From the NCBI GenBank assembly GCA_003482885.1, contig DMXN01000034.1, forward strand, positions 1-11,970: a DNA stretch of 11,970 bases, in the 5' to 3' direction. Positions 5,517 to 11,970 of this stretch are shown piece after piece (position 1 is the stretch's first letter; every line of letters starts with the position of its first letter). The position numbers were made by a program, and so were the translations under genes. The notes under the pieces were generated by a model. That model had not been told where the DNA came from. It saw only the letters and a list, made by a program, of their open reading frames with translations, and made no database searches. Source of the stretch: Candidatus Moraniibacteriota bacterium. Lineage in GTDB: Bacteria > Patescibacteriota > Minisyncoccia > Moranbacterales > UBA2206.

Positions 5517-6755
5517 ATGAAAAAATTGCAAAAGCAGGATCCGCAGATTTATAGCACAATTAAAAAAGAAATTAAAAGGCAAAATGAAGAGTTGGAATTG
5601 ATCGCTTCGGAAAATTATGTTTCACCGGCGGTTTTGGAAGCGATGGGAACGGTTTTGACCAATAAATACAGCGAAGGAAAAGCCGGTCATCGCTATTACG
5701 GCGGTAATCAAATTATTGACGAGATGGAATTTTTGGCAATTGAACGGCTCAAGAAAATTTTTGGCGCTGAGCATGCCAATGTGCAGCCGCTTTCCGGATC
5801 GCCTGCTAACGCGGCGGTTTATATGGCATTTATAAAACCCGGGGATAAAGTTTTGGGCTTGAAATTGGATCATGGCGGACATCTTTCTCATGGCCATCCG
5901 GTAAATTTTTCCGGTATGCTCTATAATTTTGTCCAATATGGTGTGAATGAAAAAACCGGTAGAATTGACATGGAAGAAGTTCGGCGAATTGCCAAAAAAG
6001 AAAAACCCAAAATGATCGTGGCCGGATATAGCGCCTATTCGCGAGAAATTGATTGGAAAGGTTTTAAAAAAATCGCCGATGAAGTTGACGCTTATTCGTT
6101 TGCCGATATTGCCCATACCGCGGGATTGATTGCGGCCGGCCTTATGGAAAATCCAGTGCCGTATTTTGATGTTGTTTCGACGACGACTCACAAAACTTTG
6201 CGCGGACCGCGAGGAGCTGTTATTATGTGCAAAGAAAAATTCGCAAAACAAATCGATCGCGCGGTTTTTCCGGGAATGCAAGGCGGACCGCACAATCATA
6301 TAAACGCGGCGAAAGCAGTGGCGTTTGGAGAAATATTAAAACCAAGTTTCAAAAAATACGCGACGCAAGTGATTAAAAACGCCAAAGCGATGGCGGACGA
6401 GTTTATCAAATTGGGATATAAAATTGTTTCCGGCGGTACGGATAATCATTTATTTATTTTGAATTTAGGCGCGAAAGGAATCGGCGGACGGGAAGCGGAA
6501 CAAATATTGGAACAAATTGGAATTTCAGTAAGCCGTTCGACAATTCCCAATGATCCTAATCCGCCGATGAATCCGTCCGGAATTCGTATTGGAACGCCGG
6601 CGGCAACGACGCGGAATATGAAAGAAAAAGAAATGCGGAAAATCGCCAAGCTGATTGACGAAGCTTTTCGAAATAAAGCTGACAAAAAAGTTTTGGCGCG
6701 AATTAAAAAAGAAGTTAAAAATTTGTGTTTGAAATTTCCGGTACCGGCGAAATAA
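5517..6755 (+). CDS. glyA: Serine hydroxymethyltransferase
   Basis: This cytosolic PLP enzyme interconverts serine plus tetrahydrofolate with glycine plus 5,10-methylenetetrahydrofolate, feeding one-carbon units to nucleotide synthesis. Its 412 residues are close to the family's usual 415-420. Visible family motifs are ELIASENYVS near the N-terminus, GKAGHRYYGG, QPLSGSPANAAVY, the DHGGHLSHG loop, DIAHTAGLIAAG, and STTTHKTLRGPRG with the PLP lysine at K226. The GIRIGTPAATTR motif near the C-terminus holds the carboxylate-binding arginine. ATG 5517 gives the normal N-terminus; there is no Shine-Dalgarno before it. The pgk ATG lies 24 bases after its stop, so the two are probably co-transcribed. 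Grouping with lower glycolysis fits serine being made from 3-phosphoglycerate, although no serA, serB or serC is in view. Confidence 0.97.
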   Translation: MKKLQKQDPQIYSTIKKEIKRQNEELELIASENYVSPAVLEAMGTVLTNKYSEGKAGHRYYGGNQIIDEMEFLAIERLKKIFGAEHANVQPLSGSPANAAVYMAFIKPGDKVLGLKLDHGGHLSHGHPVNFSGMLYNFVQYGVNEKTGRIDMEEVRRIAKKEKPKMIVAGYSAYSREIDWKGFKKIADEVDAYSFADIAHTAGLIAAGLMENPVPYFDVVSTTTHKTLRGPRGAVIMCKEKFAKQIDRAVFPGMQGGPHNHINAAKAVAFGEILKPSFKKYATQVIKNAKAMADEFIKLGYKIVSGGTDNHLFILNLGAKGIGGREAEQILEQIGISVSRSTIPNDPNPPMNPSGIRIGTPAATTRNMKEKEMRKIAKLIDEAFRNKADKKVLARIKKEVKNLCLKFPVPAK

Positions 6756-6779
6756 TTGAAATTAGCTTTGATAAAATTT

Positions 6780-7823
6780 ATGAATCTTAGAAAAATTCAA
6801 GACATTGATGTGAAAGATAAAAAAATTCTTTTGCGGGTGGATTTTAATGTGGCGGTGGAAAAAGGAAAAGTTAAAGAGAATTTTAAAATTGCGGCGGTCA
6901 AGGAATCGTTGGATTATTTGCTGAATAGAAATTGCAAGATAGCGCTGCTTTCGCATTTTGGACGGCCCAATGGCAAGGTTGATATGGAATTTTCATTGGC
7001 GCAAATCAGAAACGATGTTGAAGAAATACTTGGCGTAAAAATTAAATTTGTCGATGATTGCATTGGCGAGAAAGTAAAAAATGGTTTAGATAATTTGATT
7101 GCCGGCGAAATATTATTATTGGAAAATGTCAGATTTTACTCGGGTGATGAATCTAATGATGAAAAATTCACTGAACAACTGACGGAAAATTTTGATATTT
7201 TTATCAATGATGCTTTTTCAGTTTGTCATCGCGATCAAGCTTCGGTGACAGGCATGGCAAAATTTTTGCCGAGTTGCGCCGGTTTTCGCCTGCTGGAAGA
7301 AATTCACGAGATGACAATTATCAAAGATCATCCCATAAGTCCGGCGATAGCGATTATCGGCGGAGCGAAAATCGAAACCAAATTGCCGGTAATAAAATTT
7401 TTTGAAAAAAAATACGACTATATTTTAGTGGGTGGAAAAATTGCCAACGAAGCGCTGGATCAAAAAATAAAGTTCAGCAAGAAAGTAATTTTGCCGTTTG
7501 ATTTCGTTGATGATCAATTGGACATAGGACCGAAAACTTTGGAAAAATTTAAGGAAATAATTTCCGGCGCGAAGACAATCGTGTGGAACGGACCGACTGG
7601 AAAATTCGAGGATGAAAAATATGCTGTCAGCTCCAATGAAATTCTGAAAGCAATTTTAGTAAGTGGCGCTTATACTGTGGTCGGTGGCGGAGAAACTTTA
7701 GAAATTTTGGAAAAAAATTACGCAATGGAAAAAATCGATTTCGTTTCTACGGGAGGCGGCGCGATGCTGGATTATTTAGCGGGAAACAAAATGCCGGGGA
7801 TTGAAGTTTTGAGAAGCAACTAA
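6780..7823 (+). CDS. pgk: Phosphoglycerate kinase (compact form)
   Basis: It catalyses reversible phosphate transfer from 1,3-bisphosphoglycerate to ADP, giving 3-phosphoglycerate and ATP. I prefer ATG 6780 (347 residues) to the upstream in-frame TTG 6756, because MNLRKIQDIDVKDKKILLRVDFN is the normal family opening and the extra eight residues are not. Motifs in order are RVDFNV (19-24), SHFGRP, ENVRF, NDAFSVCHRDQAS, GGAKIETK, DIGPKT, WNGPTG (from W269), GGGET (302-306) and STGGGA (323-328). At 347 residues it is shorter than the usual 390-400. Much of the loss is before DIGPKT, where ILPFDFVDDQLDIGPKT replaces a longer stretch. At position 36, where the family has a substrate-binding arginine (DxxRI), this protein has lysine (ENFKI). 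All other signature motifs are present, so it is probably active. No Shine-Dalgarno is visible. Confidence 0.95.
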   Translation: MNLRKIQDIDVKDKKILLRVDFNVAVEKGKVKENFKIAAVKESLDYLLNRNCKIALLSHFGRPNGKVDMEFSLAQIRNDVEEILGVKIKFVDDCIGEKVKNGLDNLIAGEILLLENVRFYSGDESNDEKFTEQLTENFDIFINDAFSVCHRDQASVTGMAKFLPSCAGFRLLEEIHEMTIIKDHPISPAIAIIGGAKIETKLPVIKFFEKKYDYILVGGKIANEALDQKIKFSKKVILPFDFVDDQLDIGPKTLEKFKEIISGAKTIVWNGPTGKFEDEKYAVSSNEILKAILVSGAYTVVGGGETLEILEKNYAMEKIDFVSTGGGAMLDYLAGNKMPGIEVLRSN

Positions 7824-7825
7824 TT

Positions 7826-7855
7826 TTGTTAAAAATGGCTTGTCTGTGGTAGAAT
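7826..7855 (+). promoter_or_regulatory. Extended -10 promoter upstream of eno
   Basis: TTGTTA (7826-7831) and TAGAAT (7850-7855) are separated by 18 bases, and TG at 7847-7848 makes an extended -10 (TGGTAGAAT). It falls in the 73-base gap between pgk and eno, about 41 bases before the eno ATG. The -10 is good and the -35 imperfect. It would allow eno and gpmI to be transcribed apart from glyA-pgk. Confidence 0.5.
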
Positions 7856-7896
7856 GAAATTGTTGAAAATTAGGCTTGTAATAAATTTAGAATTTT

Positions 7897-9168
7897 ATGT
7901 CTCAAGTCAAAAAAATATTCGCTAGGGAAATTTTGGATTCTCGCGGAAATCCAACGGTGGAAGTTGAAGTAGTTTTAAGTTCGGGAGCGAAGGGAAATTT
8001 TATGGTGCCGTCCGGAGCGTCAACCGGAAAATATGAAGCGCTGGAATTGCGCGACGACGACAAAACCCGCTATAACGGATTGGGCGTAAAAAATGCTGTA
8101 GAAAATATAAACGAAAAAATCGGCAAAATTATTATTGGCATGGAAGCGTCGGCACAAAAAGAAATTGACGAAAAAATGATTAAACTGGACGGCGCGGAAA
8201 ATAAAAGCAATCTTGGTGCGAATGCGATTTTGGGAGTTTCGATTGCGGTTTGCCGAGCGGCGGCCAAGGAATTAAATTTGCCGTTATATGAATACATCGC
8301 GCAAATTTATAAATTGCCGAAAAAATTCAGATTGCCGATACCAATGTTTAACATTATCAACGGCGGACAGCATAGCGATTCCGGACTTTCGATTCAGGAG
8401 TATAAATTAATTCCCAATAGAATTAAAAAATTCAGCGAGCAATTGCGCGCCGGCAGCGAGATTTTTCACGAACTTAAAAAAATTCTGTCAGCTGAAGGTT
8501 TCAGTGTTTCCGTAGGGGATGAAGGCGGATTCGCGCCGAGGTTGGAAAGCAACGCCAAACCTTTGGAGTTTATAAATCGCGCCATTTCCGAAGCGGGATA
8601 TAAAAACGGAGCGGAAATAAATCTGGGAATTGATGTAGCGGCTTCATCTTTTTTCGATGAAAAAGAAGCGCAATATATTTTCAAACCGGAAAGCAACGGT
8701 ATCACCAGAGAAATGCTAATCAATATCTATAACGAATGGATTGGAAAATATAATGTCATTTCCGTAGAGGATGGTTTGATGGAAGATGATTTTGATGGTT
8801 GGGCGATGATGAATGAAAAAATCGGAAAAAAAGCTATGCTAATTGGCGATGATCTTTTGGTGACAAATGTAAAAAGACTCAAAACGGCGATTGAAAAAAA
8901 GGCGTGCAATGCTGTGTTGATTAAAGTTAATCAAATTGGAACACTTACTGAAACAATCGATTGCATAAAATTAGCCAAGAAAAATAAAATGAAAACGGTG
9001 GTTTCTCATCGCTCCGGAGAAACGACAGACGATTTTATCGCGGATCTTGCAGTCGGCGTTGGCGCGGATTATATCAAATCCGGTTCGCTTTCGCGCGGAG
9101 AAAGAATTTGCAAGTATAATCGATTATTGAGGATTGAGGAGGAAATATTAAAGCAATTTCTAATTTAG
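7897..9168 (+). CDS. eno: Enolase (phosphopyruvate hydratase)
   Basis: It dehydrates 2-phosphoglycerate to phosphoenolpyruvate, using Mg2+, in the cytosol. Its 423 residues are close to the usual 420-430. Family motifs are AREILDSRGNPTVEVEV at the N-terminus, VPSGASTGKYEALELRD, NAILGVSIA, SVGDEGGFAP with catalytic E209, GIDVAAS, VEDGLMEDDFDGW, GDDLLVTN, IKVNQIGTLTET with catalytic K343, SHRSGET with H371, and IKSGSLSRGER near the end. The segment FNIINGGQHSDSGLSIQEY departs slightly from the common GGxHAxNxLxxQEF but keeps the key histidine and glutamate. ATG 7897 gives the standard start. It has its own likely promoter and is followed 38 bases later by gpmI, the enzyme for the preceding step. 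Confidence 0.97.
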   Translation: MSQVKKIFAREILDSRGNPTVEVEVVLSSGAKGNFMVPSGASTGKYEALELRDDDKTRYNGLGVKNAVENINEKIGKIIIGMEASAQKEIDEKMIKLDGAENKSNLGANAILGVSIAVCRAAAKELNLPLYEYIAQIYKLPKKFRLPIPMFNIINGGQHSDSGLSIQEYKLIPNRIKKFSEQLRAGSEIFHELKKILSAEGFSVSVGDEGGFAPRLESNAKPLEFINRAISEAGYKNGAEINLGIDVAASSFFDEKEAQYIFKPESNGITREMLINIYNEWIGKYNVISVEDGLMEDDFDGWAMMNEKIGKKAMLIGDDLLVTNVKRLKTAIEKKACNAVLIKVNQIGTLTETIDCIKLAKKNKMKTVVSHRSGETTDDFIADLAVGVGADYIKSGSLSRGERICKYNRLLRIEEEILKQFLI

Positions 9169-9206
9169 AAGCTTTGTGAGTTTTGCGGATAAAATTATTA
9201 ATAATT

Positions 9207-10763
9207 ATGCTTAATCAAAAAATACCCACTGTGTTAGTTATCCTCGATGGTTACGGCATCGCTCCGCCGTCGAAAGGAAATGCGATAACTTTGGCGAAAA
9301 AGCCGACAATTGATCGGCTGTTTGAAATTTATCCGTCAACTACTTTATGCGCGACAGGAAATTGCGTCGGGCTTACAGATCGCAAAATGAGCGGATCGGA
9401 AGCGGGGCATATGAATATCGGCGCCGGTCGGATAATCAAGCAGGATTCAAGTTATATTTCCGACAGTATTAAGGATAAAAGTTTTTTTGTAAATCCCGCG
9501 CTGATTGGCGCAATTCAGCATACTAAAAAAAACAATAGCCGTTTGCATTTAATGGGACTGATGGGAAATTCGGACAGTCCGCACAGCGATCCGGAACATT
9601 TTCGCGCGGTTTTGCGATTGGCGAAAAAAAATAATATGCAAGAAGTTTATTGCCATCTTTTTACAGATGGCCGAGATTCTTATCCTAAAAGTGCGCGAGA
9701 GCATTTAAAATATTATAGAAAAATAATGACAGAAGTCGGGATTGGAAAAATCGCAACGGTTTCCGGAAGATTTTACGCGATGGATCGAGCCAAGAATTGG
9801 AAGCGATTAACTCTGGCCTATGACGCGATGGTGTTCGCGCGGGGAGAAAAAGCTGGTTCGCCGGAAGAAGCGATTGATAACGCGTATGAAAAAAAATTAA
9901 CTGATGAATATTTAGTTCCAACGGTTATCTGCGAAGAAAATAAGCCGATTGTGAAAATAAGCATGAACGACGTGGTTATTTTTTACAACTTGCGATCCGA
10001 CAGGGCGAGGCAATTTACCAAACTTTTTGTAGCGATGAATAACGAGAAGATAGTAAAAGACAATATGATAATAATTGATAAAATAAAAAATTTGTATTTT
10101 GCCGCGATGACGGATTTCGGTCCCGATCTTGCGGTGCATACCGCTTTTCCAGGATGCGCTATTACGGCAACCTTGCCGATGATTTTGGGAAATATGAAAC
10201 AATTATATATCGCGGAAACGGAAAAATTCGCGCATATTACATATTTTTTAAATGGCGGTTATGCCGACTCGGTGGATGGAGAAGATCGGGTTATGATTAA
10301 ATCGCCGATAGTGGATTCATACGCCAAATTACCGGAAATGTCGGCGTCGGAAATCACGCAATTTGTGGCGGATAAAATAAAAAATAATGTTTATGATTTT
10401 ATCGCGATAAATTATGCCAATGCCGATATGGTTGGACATACGGGCAATCTCGAGGCGGCGATAAAAGCGGTTGAATGCTTGGATAAGCAAATTAAAATTT
10501 TAGAAAAACTTGTTCTAGAAAAAAACGGTAATTTAATTATTACGGCTGATCATGGCAATGCGGACGACATGATTGATTTTGATTGCGATCAGCCAAACAC
10601 ATTTCACACAAAAAATCCAGTACCATTTTTAGTGGTCAGCGAGAAATTTAAAAATAAAAAATTGCGCGATGGCGGGGTATTGGGGAATATCGCGCCGACG
10701 ATTTTGGATATTTTAGGTATTGAAAAACCCAAAACGATGAAAGAAAAATCTTTGTTAAATTAA
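9207..10763 (+). CDS. gpmI: 2,3-bisphosphoglycerate-independent phosphoglycerate mutase
   Basis: It interconverts 3- and 2-phosphoglycerate through a phosphoserine intermediate, with two metal ions (usually Mn2+). I choose ATG 9207 (518 residues, against about 510-515 normally) over the upstream in-frame TTG 9183, because MLNQKIPTVLVILDGYG begins the conserved core at the usual distance. Motifs are VILDGYG (metal-binding D), MSGSEAGHMNIGAGR with the nucleophile serine at about S64, HSDPEH, FTDGRDSYPKSA, TVSGRFYAMDR, NLRSDRARQF, AETEKFAHITYFLNGG, NYANADMVGHTGNLEAA and TADHGNADDM with NTFHTKNPVPF. Two motifs vary from the commonest form: SGSEAGH for GNSEVGH, and GNSDSPHS where many have SDGGVHS. 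The nucleophile and the metal ligands I can recognise are kept. It lies 38 bases after eno and just before a GC-rich palindrome. Confidence 0.95.
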   Translation: MLNQKIPTVLVILDGYGIAPPSKGNAITLAKKPTIDRLFEIYPSTTLCATGNCVGLTDRKMSGSEAGHMNIGAGRIIKQDSSYISDSIKDKSFFVNPALIGAIQHTKKNNSRLHLMGLMGNSDSPHSDPEHFRAVLRLAKKNNMQEVYCHLFTDGRDSYPKSAREHLKYYRKIMTEVGIGKIATVSGRFYAMDRAKNWKRLTLAYDAMVFARGEKAGSPEEAIDNAYEKKLTDEYLVPTVICEENKPIVKISMNDVVIFYNLRSDRARQFTKLFVAMNNEKIVKDNMIIIDKIKNLYFAAMTDFGPDLAVHTAFPGCAITATLPMILGNMKQLYIAETEKFAHITYFLNGGYADSVDGEDRVMIKSPIVDSYAKLPEMSASEITQFVADKIKNNVYDFIAINYANADMVGHTGNLEAAIKAVECLDKQIKILEKLVLEKNGNLIITADHGNADDMIDFDCDQPNTFHTKNPVPFLVVSEKFKNKKLRDGGVLGNIAPTILDILGIEKPKTMKEKSLLN

Positions 10764-10770
10764 TTTTTTT

Positions 10771-10800
10771 TCCGCCAGAGGCGGATCCGCCTTTGGCGGA
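10771..10800. repeat. Nested GC-rich palindrome (CCGCC/GGCGG double hairpin)
   Basis: CCGCCAGAGGCGG (10772-10784) and CCGCCTTTGGCGG (10787-10799) are each 5-base-stem hairpins. Together with the central GGATCC they also form one long near-perfect palindrome, flanked by T8 on the left and A4 on the right. The order is T-run, palindrome, A-run, so on the + strand no U-run follows the hairpin. A standard terminator would therefore work better for minus-strand transcripts, and there are no minus-strand genes here. From memory, palindromes of this wording recur between genes in Parcubacteria genomes. It may reduce or end transcription after gpmI, or be a dispersed repeat. Confidence 0.75.
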
Positions 10801-10812
10801 AAACATAATTTT

Positions 10813-11811
10813 ATGTCAAAAATAATTTGTATCGGGTCGGCTTGCAAAGATGTTTTTTTTCCGACGGCGGAAGGAAAAATAGTTGAAACACCGGAAGATA
10901 TTTTAAGCAAACAAAAAATCGAGTTTGAGTTGGGGGCGAAATATAAAATTGAAGATCGTTTTGAAGCGCTTGGCGGTTGCGCGGCGAATGTGGCAGTCGG
11001 GTTGGCGCGATTAGGAATTAGCACAGAATGTTATGCGCATATCGGCAATGATTATATTGCGGATTGGATATTGAATGAATTGCAAAAAAATAAAGTTGAG
11101 ACAAATTTGATTTCTAAAGACAAAAATTTTACCAGCGATATGTCGGCGATTGTGGTGGATAAAAAAACAGGCGAGCGAGTGATTTTTTCCAACCAAAAAG
11201 CCAATGGAAATTTAAAAATAATTCCGGAAAAAATTGAGGGAGCGGAATGGATTTTTATCGGCGATTTGCATGGAAATTGGCAGCGCCATTTGGATTTGAT
11301 TTTTAATGTCGCGCAAAAACATAAAATAAAACTGGCGTATAATCCGCGACAAATCAATATTCATGATGACTCGAAAAAAGTGATTGAAAAAATCGTCGGT
11401 ACAGAAATTTTATTTGTCAATAAAGACGAGGCGATTGAAATAATTTTGTCGGTGAATAATAAAAAAATAGATGATGAAAAATATTTATTGCAAGAATTAA
11501 AAAATCTTGGCGCTAAAATCGTTGTAATTACAGACGGGGCGCGAGGCGCGTGGGCGAACGATGGAGAAAAAACTTTTTTTGCTTCAGGATTAAAAGTTTC
11601 GGCGGTTGATTCTACCGGCGCCGGTGATGCTTTTTGTAGCGGTTTTCTTGGCGCGCGCATAAAAGGTAAAAATTTGGAGGAATGTTTAAAGTGGGGAATA
11701 ATCAATAGTTCCAATGAAGTTCAGTTTTATGGTGCTGTTGATGGGCTATTGAACGAGGATGAAATTATAAAATTAGTAGATGGGATTAAGGTTGAAAAAG
11801 TTGTGATATAG
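10813..11811 (+). CDS. PfkB-family carbohydrate or nucleoside kinase
   Basis: This 332-residue cytosolic kinase has the ribokinase/PfkB fold. Signature 1 is GGCAANVAVGLARLG, from residue 54, and signature 2 is DSTGAGDAFCSGFLGA, from residue 266, with the catalytic base D272 and the anion hole GAGD. The N-terminus keeps IICIGSACKDVFF but has a longer insert (about residues 18-50) before signature 1, probably part of the lid. The substrate cannot be read from the motifs: ribose, fructose, fructose 6-phosphate, adenosine and other nucleosides are all possible. Its place after lower-glycolytic genes makes a glycolytic or sugar-salvage role attractive, including a phosphofructokinase-like one, but this is inference. 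ATG 10813 gives the expected start, without a Shine-Dalgarno. The stop is TAG 11809-11811. Confidence 0.88.
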   Translation: MSKIICIGSACKDVFFPTAEGKIVETPEDILSKQKIEFELGAKYKIEDRFEALGGCAANVAVGLARLGISTECYAHIGNDYIADWILNELQKNKVETNLISKDKNFTSDMSAIVVDKKTGERVIFSNQKANGNLKIIPEKIEGAEWIFIGDLHGNWQRHLDLIFNVAQKHKIKLAYNPRQINIHDDSKKVIEKIVGTEILFVNKDEAIEIILSVNNKKIDDEKYLLQELKNLGAKIVVITDGARGAWANDGEKTFFASGLKVSAVDSTGAGDAFCSGFLGARIKGKNLEECLKWGIINSSNEVQFYGAVDGLLNEDEIIKLVDGIKVEKVVI

Positions 11812-11825
11812 TGTCTGACGGTCTA

Positions 11826-11863
11826 TGATTAGGCATAATCAGTCTATTTTCATAAAATGGACT
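11826..11863 (+). other. Two adjoining hairpins between the PfkB gene and the next gene
   Basis: TGATTA (11826-11831) pairs with TAATCA (11836-11841) around a GGCA loop. AGTCTATTTT (11841-11850) pairs with AAAATGGACT (11854-11863) around a CAT loop, giving ten pairs including one G-U. The second stem reaches the first base of the candidate -35 box. These could be a weak terminator or an operator; neither stem is GC-rich and no clear U-run follows. Confidence 0.4.
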
Positions 11864-11890
11864 TTACAAAACCGTAGTATTTGTTAAACT
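11863..11890 (+). promoter_or_regulatory. Possible promoter for the last, partial gene
   Basis: TTTACA (11863-11868) and TAAACT (11885-11890) are 16 bases apart, with TG at 11882-11883 giving an extended -10. The ATG at 11897 is only seven bases after the -10, so a transcript from here would have almost no leader. The match is moderate and the region AT-rich. Confidence 0.35.
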
Positions 11891-11896
11891 GAAAAT

Positions 11897-11970
11897 ATGT
11901 CAAATAATACGCGAATTACAATTGACGAATTGAAGCAGATCATTGTTGATTCTTCACAAATTTCTGCGAA
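11897..11970 (+). CDS. N-terminal start of an unrecognised protein (3' partial)
   Basis: An open frame from ATG 11897 runs off the end of the window after 24 codons, reading MSNNTRITIDELKQIIVDSS and on without a stop. It looks like a soluble protein, with a helix after ITIDELKQ. It is too short to assign. Its separation from the PfkB gene by two hairpins and a possible promoter suggests a new transcription unit. Confidence 0.45.
   Translation, partial: MSNNTRITIDELKQIIVDSSQISA

Noticed and set aside
5622..6299. 225-residue antisense open frame inside glyA
   Set aside because: It lies wholly over a highly conserved glyA and its translation has no recognisable motif. The other antisense frames over pgk, eno, gpmI and the R-M genes are shadows in the same way.
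10764..10804. Ordinary rho-independent terminator for gpmI
   Set aside because: The T-run comes before the hairpin and an A-run after it on the + strand, so the standard hairpin-then-U order is absent for gpmI transcripts.
11809..11840. A fourth, decayed copy of the palindromic element after the kinase gene
   Set aside because: TAGTGTCT and CTATGATTA recall copy A, but the intervening bases do not align, there are no GTCTTGAAC or GTTCAAGAC ends, and the match is short enough to be chance.
1..11970. Alternative genetic code with TGA read as glycine (code 25)
   Set aside because: No TGA occurs inside the conserved genes, and the two ORFs ending at TGA end where their family length or the repeat boundary predicts a stop.

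Overview
This AT-rich window carries short, tightly packed genes, all on the + strand. Its start codons are not preceded by recognisable Shine-Dalgarno sequences, its proteins are compact and lysine-rich, and a CCGCC/GGCGG double palindrome sits between two genes. Together these suggest a Candidate Phyla Radiation (Patescibacteria, Parcubacteria-like) bacterium. That assignment is inferred from style; there is no rRNA or other marker here to confirm it. TGA is used as a stop codon, which argues against the recoded code 25 lineages.

Layout. (1) Positions 1-646 hold the tail of an unrecognised protein, then a small four-helix membrane protein. (2) Positions 649-5486 hold a restriction-modification locus behind a strong consensus promoter. 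A fused nuclease-methyltransferase subunit (720-3101) comes first, then two small accessory ORFs, then a two-TRD specificity subunit (4101-5486). There is no helicase/translocase subunit, so the layout fits a BcgI-like two-subunit enzyme better than a classical three-gene type I system. (3) Positions 5517-11811 hold a metabolic block: glyA (serine hydroxymethyltransferase), pgk, eno, gpmI and a PfkB-family sugar or nucleoside kinase. Pgk, GpmI and Eno act in succession in lower glycolysis, converting 1,3-bisphosphoglycerate to phosphoenolpyruvate; GlyA links serine/glycine to one-carbon units, and serine synthesis branches from 3-phosphoglycerate. (4) A new gene starts at 11897 and runs off the window.

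The most unusual feature lies inside the restriction-modification locus. Each of the three gaps between the methyltransferase gene and the specificity gene is filled by a copy of one imperfect palindromic element with ends GTCTTGAACTGTGATT / AATCACAGTTCAAGAC. One copy has lost its right arm. In two cases the left end supplies the TGA stop of the preceding ORF, and in two cases the right end stops a few bases before the next start codon. The two ORFs framed this way are an unrecognised 105-residue protein and a GxxExxY-family PD-(D/E)XK-like protein whose start is separated from its body by an apparent one-base deletion. The arrangement looks like small ORF-plus-palindrome modules inserted between two genes that must work together.
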